Source: Paralichthys olivaceus (lineage: Eukaryota; Chordata; Actinopteri; Pleuronectiformes; Paralichthyidae). From it: 64,000 nucleotides of DNA. The notes under the pieces are model-generated. The model made no database searches. It saw only the letters and a program-made list of their open reading frames with translations, and had not been told where the DNA came from. The position numbers were made by a program, and so were the translations under genes. The stretch is from NCBI RefSeq assembly GCF_024713975.1, contig NC_091099.1, positions 4,335,501 through 4,399,500 of the forward strand, given 5' to 3'. Positions within the stretch are counted from its first letter, which is position 1. The number at the start of each line of letters is the position of its first letter. Shown in pieces: positions 38,305 to 49,326 of this stretch.

Positions 38305-41300
38305 CTACTGTGCTGCCCTGAGCTGGACGTTCATGCAGTAAGGTTTGGGAGACAGGGTGACCCCATAGACTGGAGTCAAGTCTGGCTCTCCTGCGTCCTG
38401 AGGCCAGACAAACGTGAACTTCCTCAGCAGAGTCACCAAGATGAGGAAGAGCTCCATACGAGCCAGATTCTCTCCCAGACACATACGAGGACCTGAGACG
38501 TTAGTTAACAAATAAACTTTATCCACAGTGTTTACCCGACTTTTAGCTAACAAAATGAATTTGATCCATTACGTTTATATTTGCTATGTTTATGTTTGTT
38601 TGTGGTTTACCTGCAGAGAAAGGCAGGAAGGCCTCAGGTTTTACAAACTCTCCCTGGTCATTGAGGAAGTTTTCTGGGTTGAATTCATCAGGGAATTTCC
38701 ATTGTTCCTTCTCTTTCAGTGCTGAGCCCAGGTTAGGGATGATCAGCGTACCCTGAGGAGATTAACGACAGTATTTATAAGATTTACTGAAGTAGTACCG
38801 TTTTATTATGTTTTTATATTTGGTTCAAACATGCAACTTAGTAAATTTGCAGAAAAGTAATTCACAATTTTGGTTAACCCTGCCCTGATTAATCTTTGTA
38901 ATCACAGTCGGGTTTCCTCTACAAAATGTAACCACTGGCCACTGACCCTGGGAATGGAGTATCCCATGAGCTCTGTGTCTTTAGTCGTCGAGTGGAAGAC
39001 GCTGAGCGGAACAGTGTTGGCTATCCTCTGCACTTCATGGATCACAGCCTGGATGGAAACAGCATCATGTTTTTACACTTTGTCTGACTTGGGAAAGACG
39101 ATCAGACACAGAAAGTAAACTTGTAACATGGATACCCGTCAGCAACATCCTTAAAACCATAATAGGTTTTGTTAAAGTGGATCTTGTGGACAGTGGACTG
39201 TCTCCTCCTTTAAGAAATATGCCTCTGACCCACACGTCAAATAGAAGTGACGTTATTGATGAATCATTACAAGAGAAATGTGTCTGATCATATACCTGCA
39301 TGTATGGCATGTTATGTCTGTCATCAAACATGGCCGGTTGCTTCACGTCAAGCACCTTGTCTATCTCCTGCTGGCAACGCTCTGAGAGAGAAATTCTTCA
39401 TATTAAATACAAAACAATATATATTGTAAAACACAACATTTGAAGGACGTCCAGCAGTGCATCAACATGAATTAAAGTGCAGGATGATACAAAACATCTT
39501 TTGACTGTTGCCGGGAACCTCAGATTATTGAACAAGGTGTTTTTGAAGGCAAATATATATCAAAAGGTCTGATGTATTCTATAAAAATAATTATTCTGTT
39601 CTCTCCTGAAAGACAATGGTAAAACCATAGAGCTGATGACGGAATCACATCCTCACATTTGCACATGTAGACGAACCTTGTATGTGTGGATAAGCCATGA
39701 GGTAGAGGAGCCCAGTGAGCAGGGTGTTGGAGGTCGTGTCAGTTCCAGCAAAGTGAAGATCGAGAGAAGTCGAAACCAGTTCCTCCTCTGAAAATGGAAA
39801 ACTATCCCCGGCTCTCTAGAAAAGAAGAGCGATTTTTTTTAAAGATAAACCAACATTACATGCAAATACACCTGATATGCGCACACACAAACTGATAAGA
39901 GTCAGTTCACGTTGTGATATAAAAGTTAAAGCAACTTTCTTGATAGGGTGTGTTAATTAACCAATTTATCACTTGCAGACGAAGCCAACAGATTTAATAA
40001 CCACATGTGGCTACAGAGGGCGCTGTTGCTCCACTAAAAGTTACATAGTGTTGCTTTAAGTTCCAGCACTTATCAAATAAAACTATTTGTTTAAATCAAA
40101 TATAACAAGTGTACACACACACACACACACACCTTATCCAGTTGGTCCAGATAGCAGTCAACTAAGTCTCGTGGTTCTCCTGGAGCTCTGGTTTTCTTGT
40201 GCTCGGCCACCAATTTATGTCCAAATTCCAAGGTAACCTGATTAATATAAGATGTAAGTTGTACGTTCACTTCAACATTATGATTTTAAATTGTTCACTG
40301 ATCCAAAGCAGCCTGTATTGGTTGTTACTATATATGGATGTGTAGGTAGAGATTTCATTTCAAGGCCTAATCAACACACCTCAACATTTTCAAAGGCCTT
40401 TTTGAATGGCAGCGGCAAGTTCCGAATGAGTGGAAAAGAGTCGTACAGCTGTAAAAAAAAAAAAAAAATCATTAGTTAAAATTTGAATCCAAATGTGCAG
40501 ATTCTGCTTCAAACTCAAAACAGATGATTTTAAATCTTGGATATTTCTCTATAATGCGAGGAGAAGTGCTGCTGTAGATAACCCTTTGTGAGTATTGACG
40601 ACCTACAGATTTTTCTAAAAAGGCAGTGACTCAGTGGAGTTTCAAAGCTCAGTGTTGAACAAAGTGACCTCTCTCTACAGCACAGACCCTGAAACAAACC
40701 CTCTCACCGTCTGGAAATTAAGTTAAAAGCAAAACACATACAAATGCTGCCATCTGTTTATTAGCTATACTACAGCCAGCCACCAGGGGACGATGACTGT
40801 CATGTCGTCCATCCTTATCTACAGTCTGTTCTCCAAACAGCTTCTTCACCTCTGACTGATTGATTACACAGAGAGCTCTCACCATAGCCCAGGGTCCGTT
40901 GGTTATCTTGGCATTTTCTCTAAAGTTACAAACGATCACTTTGATGAACTTGTCGTCGTACTCAAAGCGTTTTCCAAACAGAACCTGGCATATGATGTTG
41001 GAGGCCATGTTGTAAAAGAGAATTCCAGGACTCATGCTTTTGCCTGTAAGACATGATGTAAACGACAGTGAGAAAAAAGACAATTACAACAGCACAGTAA
41101 GAAACGCAGACAACGATCAGATTGTAAAAATATAAGAAGGTGAAAACAAGAGCGCAGACACAAATGAAAACACCGTGTAACTTGTACTGAGCTACAGCGC
41201 CCTCTGCAGCCTCACGTTGGGATTAATACCAGAAGAGCTGCGGCTGTAACAAATCTACCAAACTCGGTTTAGAATTCTTGGGGGGGGCATGGTCAAACCA

Positions 41301-43789
41301 TAAAACTCTCAGGATTAGAGATAACACACCAATGCTTTTTTCCAGCGTGTCCACGGTGCATTGTATCTCTCCATGAATCCTGTCTTCCATCGAATTCTTC
41401 CCCAGACCGAAATTCCTCATAGTCATCAGAGCAAAGCGACGATGTTCCCTCCAGCTGGAGCCGAAGTTTGCCAGGATGATACCTACGACAGAGGCACAGA
41501 GAAGAATACAGAAGAACGTTTTCTATGTTAAACTCAGCCTCACCCACTTTCTATCATGATAACATCACGAGGGGTCGAAGTGTCAATAGACACTCCCGTC
41601 AATTTGCACCTCTTGTACATTGAAATGAAACATTTTTTTCCTCCAAGTTTCTTCTAATTTAAATTTCTATTTTTTTTTTAATGCAGCCTGTTAGAGTCCA
41701 AGATGAACTGAGAAAAGTAATGTCTCTACCTTTAAGTCTGACCTTATGAACACCACATTCAATTGAAAACTCTTTGGTGTTAACACCTACATTATGTTAT
41801 CTCCTATATCAAGAACAACTAGGCCCTTCATTTGTTGATCTTCGACACAAGAGTCTCAGAACTGGCTCCAGCAAACAGATTAATTAAAAAGGTACAGGAT
41901 TAAAATCTAAAAAAATAAATAATCAGGATTTAACTCTTAAACTTTGTCACAGAAAAGTTAAGCAGCCCGAGACTCTTGGTGGAATTAAACTTGTGGACAT
42001 GCATAAAAAGTGACCATAGCTGAGCTATGGTGGAGCAGACGTTCTCTGTCATACATCATGTGTTTCCTACCTCTCCTCCGGACGATGTCATTGATGAACA
42101 GGTCATCGGGTCGTCCAGCAAAATCTACGGCCTTAGTCACCAGAGCCTCCTTTATCGCCTTCTGCCCGTTGAGGATGACCATAGGTTTGGGGCCGAGGAA
42201 GAGGCTGTAGACGTCTCCATACGTCTTCCTCAGCTGCCACAGAACAAGATGATGTGTCAGTGTTTAAAATACACATGTAACACACAACATGAAATTCACT
42301 GATAGTGACAAAAGCTAGTGCAGTGGTGGAACATGGCAAAACACAGGCATACCCCATCAAACTCATTCACGAATAAAAGAAACATGACAGATTGAAATCA
42401 CTAGCATTTATAAAGAGCACACAATAACAATGCTAACAAATAGTATAAAAATATTACAACAGGTAAATCTAGCAACAATGACCAAGTTAGAAATAACAAC
42501 CAGGACGACAGATGGTTCCAACAAAGACATTTTATCGCACATACTTAAAATGAACGTCTACAAGTGTAACATTTGGCTTTCAGAGTCTTTACCTGTGTGT
42601 CATGAAGGAAACAGCGTGCACTGTCGGTTATAGGATCGGAGAACCCAAACGCAGAGACACATTAAGACAGGAAGGTGTAGTGAAGTATTTAAAGGACGAA
42701 AATGTGGCTTAAAGGCCGAACGGTGGGAAAAACCTAGATTCCTGGCAGGCAGAAGAAATCCAAGAACACAGAAAAACACCAGGCAACAGGACGGAATGAA
42801 TCCAGGTCAGACTGAACAGAACCAAAAGTGAACAAACAGCCAATTAAGTAGCACAGAGACTGAAGCAAGAGTTCATTGAACACAGCTGGAAACACATCAG
42901 GGCCGAGCAGACAATCACAGAAACGAGAAACAGGACAAAAACAGGAAGTAAAAACTATAGGATATGCATAAGGAAGAAACTACATCGTACAACTGGAAAC
43001 TATTAAGAAATAGAAAAGGCCCTGTCCCGTATTTTAATAAACTGTAACTCAAAAACTCAAACCAAACAGTGTTTCAGAGCCATGCAGTTAGTTTTGGTTC
43101 AGTCATGTTTCTGCCCAGCTGCTACTTTTTCAATTAAAAATCTATATCAGCAGCACCAAGCGTTCCTAGAAACCTGGAGATGATTGATCGAGACGTGGCA
43201 TTCATCCTCCAGCACGTTGTTTCTTTAAAGGGAGGCTTCAGTTGGGCTACACAAAGCTTTCACCTTTCACCTACCCTCAGAAAGCATCTGCTGCATGAAA
43301 ACACTATGAAAAACAGTCCTGGTTGTGAGTCAAGAGAAGAAGCGTTATTGTTTCCATTTTGTTCTTTTATCTGTTTACTTTTATTGCATTACTGAGGATA
43401 ATCTGGCTTTCCTTTGATTTTCTTATCTTTGGTCATATATCTTATTTTGTGAAGCAATTTCTAACTCCGGTTTTGCAAGAAGCAATAGAAAAAAATAACT
43501 TGTTAATATTATGCATTTCTATTAATACAGCAGGAAAAGCAGTGGCTTAAGTAGTAATAATGGGCATTTAATGCAACAATTTAAGAGGTTTAAAGAGCAA
43601 CGTCACTGAATTCAATGTTTTTCTTACCCTCTCAAAGTCTTTCAGAGGATTGTCCAGGCTCAGGTGTAAAAGGTTCCCCAGGACGGGCAGAGCAGGGGGT
43701 CCCGGTGGAAAGTTCTTGGGCCTCCGGAATTTCAGTTGGAGGACGATAAACCAAACACAAAGGCACAGGAGGATTATAGAAACCAACAT
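38305..43789 (-). CDS. CYP2-family cytochrome P450, gene B (11 coding exons, 489 aa; CYP2X/2Y-like)
   Basis: Exons: 43628-43789, 42071-42233, 41330-41482, 40883-41043, 40380-40448, 40133-40237, 39677-39815, 39296-39381, 38947-39048, 38611-38752, 38305-38492; total 1470 nt. Exon lengths equal those of gene A except the last. The N-terminal anchor (residues 2-19) is followed by RRPKNFPPGPP. Also visible are W119xxxR123, FAGTDTT (293-299), E351/R354 (EVQR), FNPENF and a haem loop ending GPRMCLG with Cys432. All residues expected of an active microsomal P450 are present. The start is the first in-frame ATG; the open frame upstream of 43789 has none. Intron 1 (42,234-43,627) is long. The donor after exon 6 is the first GT of a GT repeat. 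The N terminus resembles fish CYP2X. Substrate unknown. Confidence 0.9.
40113..40132. repeat. (AC)10 microsatellite forming the gene B exon 6 donor
   Basis: On the transcribed strand the repeat is (GU)10 and begins exactly at the exon boundary AAG|GUGUGU. Confidence 0.9.
40765..40840 (-). mobile_element. Family R1 repeat, reversed fragment, in P450 B intron 4
   Basis: CTATACTACAGCCAGCCACC, then AGGGGACGATGACTGTCATG and ATCTACAGTCTG, match the reverse of R1 and the gene A intron copy at 33.0 kb. Confidence 0.5.
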
Positions 43790-45629
43790 GGCGGCAGGGT
43801 TTGCACTGAGCTGCAGACAGCTGCTGGACTCGCTGTGAGAGCGCAGATCGGCTCTGAACCTTGCCTCCTCTGTGCACTTTGTTTCCTTGCAGAGTCGTAT
43901 GAAAACAACACCGAGAGGCCCAAGTTGTGAGGGGAGCTGTGAGCAGCTGCTGAGTGGAAGCAAACCAATTAATCACTGAAACATTTATCTTTCAGATAAA
44001 TAATCTTCCTTGAGTACTGGCTGCTAAGTAAGCAAGAAATCAATGGAAGGGAAATTCTAAATGCTTTTATCCCCAGCACGCCTGTTACATAAGTCCAGGG
44101 TTTGTAAAACACTGATCCCTGAGAGCACCATGTGGCCGAACGAAGACAACACAGGGTTTGTGGGTGTGTCTGTGTCGCCATGGTAGCGTTCTCATAGAAC
44201 ACAACTTGAATAATAAACCAGCATTTAATTAAATGCACAAGCTTTTTATTTCAGTTATCTTCATCTGTTTTGGAGATCAGCTCAGGTCTGGCTGTTGAGA
44301 TAAGCAAAGACAACGAAATGATCTCAGTGCAGAAGTCCAGGCAGAGTTTATTCTGTTTAGAGAGCAGGCAGAAATACACGATTTAAAAAAGAACACGTGC
44401 TCATGGTAACTCATGTAAAGTTCGGGTGACTGGAAACAGGCTGTAAATTAACTGGAGAATTATTAACTAATGATGGGGGCGGACTCAAAGACAGGAAGTA
44501 GGCAATAGACGCTGGAGGGCAATCATTTCAAAGTTAAACAGCAAAAGAGCGGCCAGATCTTGACCTGAGCAAGAAAAACATACATCTGGTTGTGAAATCT
44601 GAACAGGAAACTGTGTTTATATAAATAACTCATGTCTGCCATCTAGTGTTGGAATGAGGAGCTAACACATGAGTTCATCATGTGACTCACATTTAGTTTA
44701 AAAGGAGAATAATCCTAAATCTGTCCCACTGTGAAATTACTGAGTGTGCGAGCGCTCTCTCTCACAGACCTCCTGAGCCCTTCATGCACACTTTAGGAGT
44801 TACCCACAGTTCATAGCGTTGGGTAAACAAACCGATTGGCCAAGTAACAAAAAACCACAAGCATGGAATTGCAACCAATCCTGACATTAACTTAACAATA
44901 AAACAAATGTGTGAACACACAGCTCCATGAAAATGTTGGGTTTTTTTGCATCATGATGCAATTTCTCCAACAATAAAAAAAGAGTCACTCAATGAATTAA
45001 ATTAAAAGCTGGTCTGACGTCCACTCTATGGTCTGGATCATGATATCAGTCAGTCGGTCCTTCAAGCACCTTGAATGTGGACAAAGTTAAAATACAAAGT
45101 CCCAAACTTGCCTCATTGACATGAAGTGGCACAACGAGTCATTCAGTAACTTTAATATTTAACTCTCTTTTCTTTTTACTTCCTATTTATAGCAGATGAG
45201 ACGAACAGAATGGTGACGACAGCTGTTTGCTGAATGGAACTGTATCACCGAAATAAAAAGTTCATCATTGTGTCACGTTTTTTAATCTCCATGTGTGTAC
45301 GTGTGTGGGCATGTGTGTGGGCAGCGGAATGGTGGAGAAAGTGGGTTAAAGACCAATAAAGTACGTTGCACTGCTGGACTCTTCCCATCAGTGTCAACAC
45401 GTTGGTGTGATCTGGAAGTCTGAGGTCAGTCAAAGGCCTCGTTTTCCCGAAACATGACCATCCCGGCATTACACAGCTCAGCATCGCTCTGATGAACTCA
45501 GTTTCCAGCTAATGACTATAATTATTTTGTGGATCCTTGACTGATGTCTTTACATAAACACATCTGGTTCCTTTTAAACGTGTCTGTGTCACGTGGACGA
45601 CTGACGACCTCAGAGAGAAAGTTAAACAA

Positions 45630-46330
45630 ACATATGCACATCTTTTTTCTCTTGTTTGTTTCATGAATTATTATTATTATTATTACTATTATTATTATTA
45701 ATTATTTCATGAATGATTCTCTGAAAAATCAAGAGAATCAATCAAAGGGACTGATACCTATGATTGTGAAATCTGCTGCAGCTTGATTGACTGTCGGGCT
45801 CTACTGAGTGTCACTGTGCACAAGGTGTGTGCATGTTAATGTTTACAGTGAACTTTGAAGGGTTGCTGTTGCAAAATCTGAACCTTCTCAGGAATAAAGA
45901 TGTGAAAGACCAACTGGATCATTTTCACAGGAACAGGACAAATCACAGGGTGTTTTTTTATGATGATAATCTGCAAATTTCCTAATCAACTCCAAGCATC
46001 ACTTTCCTAAGTGACTCACAGGTCAACTTAACGTAACAATTCACTCTCGCCTTTTCTGAGGATACATGAGTAAAAGTCCAGACAGACATTTCTTCAACAT
46101 AGTGACCACCACCAAGGAGCTCGCATTTACGTATTGCTCGTTTTTTAGTTTGCAGAATTACGCAAAAACTATAGAACTGAACAACGAAAACCGATGATTG
46201 TATGATTTTTTTTTTATAGCGAGAGCAGTTCCTGTGAATATGTTGCACAATGTAAACGTTGTGTAAAACCTGACGCCCAACATTCCCCTTAAAGGTTCAA
46301 TGTAGAATAATCCTAGTGATGCATGGTTAT
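45630..46330 (+). repeat. Segmental direct repeat, unit 1
   Basis: It begins with CACATCTTTTTTCTCTTGTT and an ATT-rich run. It contains GAACTTTGAAGGGTTGCTGT, CTCCAAGCATCACTTTCC and CCTGACGCCCAACATTCCCC and ends in ATAATCCTAGTGATG. All recur in the same order in unit 2, about 2 kb to the right. Confidence 0.9.
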
Positions 46331-46964
46331 TCAAGTTGTAAACACAACTAAACGTGTCTGTGTCACATGGATGACTGAATACCTCAGAGAGAAAGTTGGG
46401 GGAGCGACGTGCAACTTGATGTGTAACTACAGCTGAGTCAGTTTCTAACGGGAGCGTGAACGTGTACATGTATGAGGTGCGTCACTATGTGAGTGTTTTA
46501 GTGAAACTGTGCGAGTGTGTATGTCTATAGTCCGCAATAAAATGTGTGTACGTCATCATTATAATATATAGGGACACTTGAGCCTGTTCAATGTGTGTGT
46601 GTGTCTTGTGGTGGAGATTTATCTTGAGATGTGAAATAAAGAGTTTCTCAGACTGGAGTTGTCTTCAGGTCATTTCATAGAAAGCTCTGCAGAGGGTTGC
46701 ACAGTCAGCATGAATGCTCAAAGTGAAACAACCCCGAATAACGAAAGAAGAAAGTTTTTATACAGTCAGGTAAATAGGAAACATAAGTGACAACTGTTTC
46801 TGAGTAATAGCATGAAAGCAGAAGCCAACTGTAGTCTGGTTAACACAGGAAGCTGTCTAATCTTGCTTCTGCATGAGAGAGGAAGTTTGCTATAGCTGCA
46901 CAGATCGGGGTCAACATGAGGGTCATCATCAAGAAAGGACATGAACTCTGAGGCAGCGTTATTA

Positions 46965-47215
46965 TAGTTAACGAAAACTAAGACTAAAACTAGCAATGAA
47001 AAAATCATTTAGTTAACTGAAATAAAAATAAAAATGACAATTACAAAAAAAACGAAAACTTCAATGAACTATAAAAACTAAACTAAACTGAAACCAGTCG
47101 ATTCCTCAAAATAAAAACTAAAACTACAAAATCACTTGTCGAACTAACTGAAAATAAACTGAAATAAAAAAGCAAACTGAAAAACTAAATAAATAAAAAA
47201 CTAATGAAAATAACC
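46965..47215. repeat. A-rich degenerate minisatellite (GAAAACTAAAACT-type)
   Basis: Irregular repeats of AAAACTAAAACT and GAAAATAAA words run between GTTAACGAAAACTAAG and GAAAATAACCTTG. This is a common low-complexity repeat form in vertebrates. Confidence 0.8.
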
Positions 47216-47596
47216 TTGCTCTGAGGTCACATCTGCCAAGTGCATAGCAACAGTCAGGGCATTTGATAGTTAAGGGTAAAAAAGTAAAAGGTGTCTGTCT
47301 AGTTTCGAATCGTCCGTCTGCACGTACGCCAGGCAGTTTTGCAAAATTGTGTTTCTATATAAGGAGCTATTGTTTAACACAGCACACAAACATTGATTAG
47401 ATATATGAAAGAGTTCAAGCAAAGTTCATATGCAAGTTTTCCATTACAGTCTTTCTATCAGTCCGTCCAGCTCATTATCTTCCTGTTACTCACACAGAGC
47501 TAAACTATACAGTAACACAATGCACTCAATGCACTGTTTCTATCACCTGCTTGTACATACATGAGGCTTCACAACGCAAATACACACTGTCACTTA

Positions 47597-48118
47597 AAAC
47601 AAACATGTGCACATCTTCTTTCTCTTGTTTGTTTCATGAATTATTATTATCATTATTATTATTAATTATTTCAAGGTGAACTTTGAAGGGTTGCTGTTGC
47701 AAAATCTGAACCTTCTCAGGAATAAAGATGTGAAAGACCAGCTGAATTTCCTAATCAACTCCAAGCATCACTTTCCTTAGTGACTCACAGGTCAACTTAA
47801 CGTAACAATTCACTCTCGCCTTTTCTGAGGATACATGAGTAAAAGTCCAGACACACATTTCTTCAACCAAGGAGCTCACGTTTACGTATTGCTCGTTTTT
47901 TAGTTTGCAGGATTACACAAAAACTGTAGAACTGAGTACAACGAAAACTGATGTTTGTATGATTCTTTTTATTGCAAGAGCAGTTCCTGTGAATATGTTG
48001 CACAATGTAAACATTTGTGTAAAACCTGACGCCCAACATTCCCCTTAAAGGTTCAGTGTGGAAGATTTAGGTGAAATGGATTTTTGGCAGAAATTGAATA
48101 TAAAATAATCCTAGTGAT
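47597..48118 (+). repeat. Segmental direct repeat, unit 2
   Basis: High identity by eye to unit 1. Unit 2 lacks the segments around 45,695-45,845 and 45,915-45,975 of unit 1. It retains about 40 nt (GAAGATTTAGGTGAAATGG and onward) that unit 1 lost near its end. Confidence 0.9.
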
Positions 48119-48260
48119 GTTTTCACTGGTGTGTTTCATCTAAATTGTATGAATTGTTGTTTTCTCTACCACAGAATGGGCTCTTTATATTTAAAGACTT
48201 TATATTTACAGGTGGGGGGGGGGTCCTCTCTGTGGAGGTCTGTTTATGAGATTACAGTGA
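48035..48260 (+). mobile_element. Interspersed element fragment
   Basis: The run from CCTTAAAGGTTCAGTGTGG through TTTGGCAGAAATTGAATA, TTTCATCTAAATTGTATG, ACAGAATGGGCTC and GGGTCCTCTCTGTGGAGGT reads as an abundant short fish element. I recognise the pattern but give no family name. The R-end is truncated. Confidence 0.5.
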
Positions 48261-48629
48261 AACCTCTGGATGTATAACCATGAAATTCTGTGGAAGAGTG
48301 AGTTATTGTACATGAGAGAACCCATAGAAATTTGGCAGGGGATAGAATTTTATTTTATTTAACATCACAAGACAATGTCTTCAACATTTTCCTAATTCAT
48401 GGATCTTATCAGATATGATTAGGGGACTTGATATTTATGTGTGAGTACGATTTGTTTCAGATCCAGATAAAAATCTTGACCGAGTAAATGTATTTATTTA
48501 TACATTTTCATACGGAGGCTGTCTCTGAGGGATATTCTGGTTTAAATATGAAATATAATAAATGAAGTGAAATCTGTCTCTTCAAAAACACGTAAGTGAT
48601 GAGGTCATCATTCATCATGTTGTTTTTTG

Positions 48630-48730
48630 ACCAATATTAACTTTATTCACAGAGCACCTTTCAAAACAGTCGTAAGTGAGTGCTTCACACGGAGGACAAA
48701 TAAAAACAGGCAAACGAGACATCGAAGAAA
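48630..48730 (+). mobile_element. Probable retroposon tail fragment
   Basis: ACTTTATTCACAGAGCACCT, then TTTCAAAACAG and AGTGCTTCACA, resembles the tail of fish SINE/LINE elements. Confidence 0.4.
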
Positions 48731-49220
48731 CAAGCCAAATAACACAATGTCCTTTCAATTCAAAGACAGAAAATAAAATAATATTAAATCTAAAATCAAA
48801 GACAAAAAAATAACCTGCAGGGCCTGGAAGGTCACCAGATATGTTTTTAAATAAATTCTAAATGTGCAGGCAGACAATGAAGGGAAGCAGGGCAGATATA
48901 ACCATGCTTACGTGATTTCTCTGGCAGCTGCACTTTGATAAACCCAAGGCCGAGAAAACATTATCATTAATGCACGTAAACAGAATAATCCAGCAGAGGT
49001 GTTGCACAAGGATCAGTCAAATATCATGTCTGCTTGAGAAAGAGTCTGATAAAGTAGAAATATGACTCTTCAAAGGCTGCAGTGTCGCTGACAGGGACAC
49101 TCACACATTGCAAACATTGCAAACGCACACACACGCAGGGTTTTGGTAAGTGATGTCAGAGGGCACAGAGAAGAGGCGTTTCAGACTGAGGGAGAATTTT
49201 GGGGGTGAGTGTGTGTCAGA

Positions 49221-49256
49221 GGGGCGGGAGGGTCGGACCTGAGCCGCATATAAATA
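49221..49256 (+). promoter_or_regulatory. Transglutaminase core promoter: GC box and TATA box
   Basis: GGGGCGG at 49221-49227 is followed by TATAAATA at 49249-49256. That predicts transcription start near 49,280-49,290, about 40 nt before the ATG at 49327. Confidence 0.75.
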
Positions 49257-49326
49257 CACGACTGACCGAGCACGAAGAGAAGAGTTTGGAGGAGCAACTT
49301 CGAGAAGACGAGGAAAAAGGTCTGCG

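Larger units (their letters stand above)
44000..49240. other. Intergenic region between P450 gene B and transglutaminase
   Basis: The two genes are divergent. No exon could be supported. The region holds a block shared with the gene A upstream region (44,720-44,835), a direct duplication (45,630-46,330 and 47,597-48,118), an A-rich minisatellite (46,965-47,215) and retroposon-like fragments near 48.05-48.26 and 48.63-48.72 kb. Confidence 0.6.

Noticed and set aside
43790-43963. In-frame N-terminal extension of P450 gene B
   Set aside because: The frame is open for 58 codons upstream of 43789 but has no ATG; the hydrophobic anchor starts right after the chosen Met, as in gene A.
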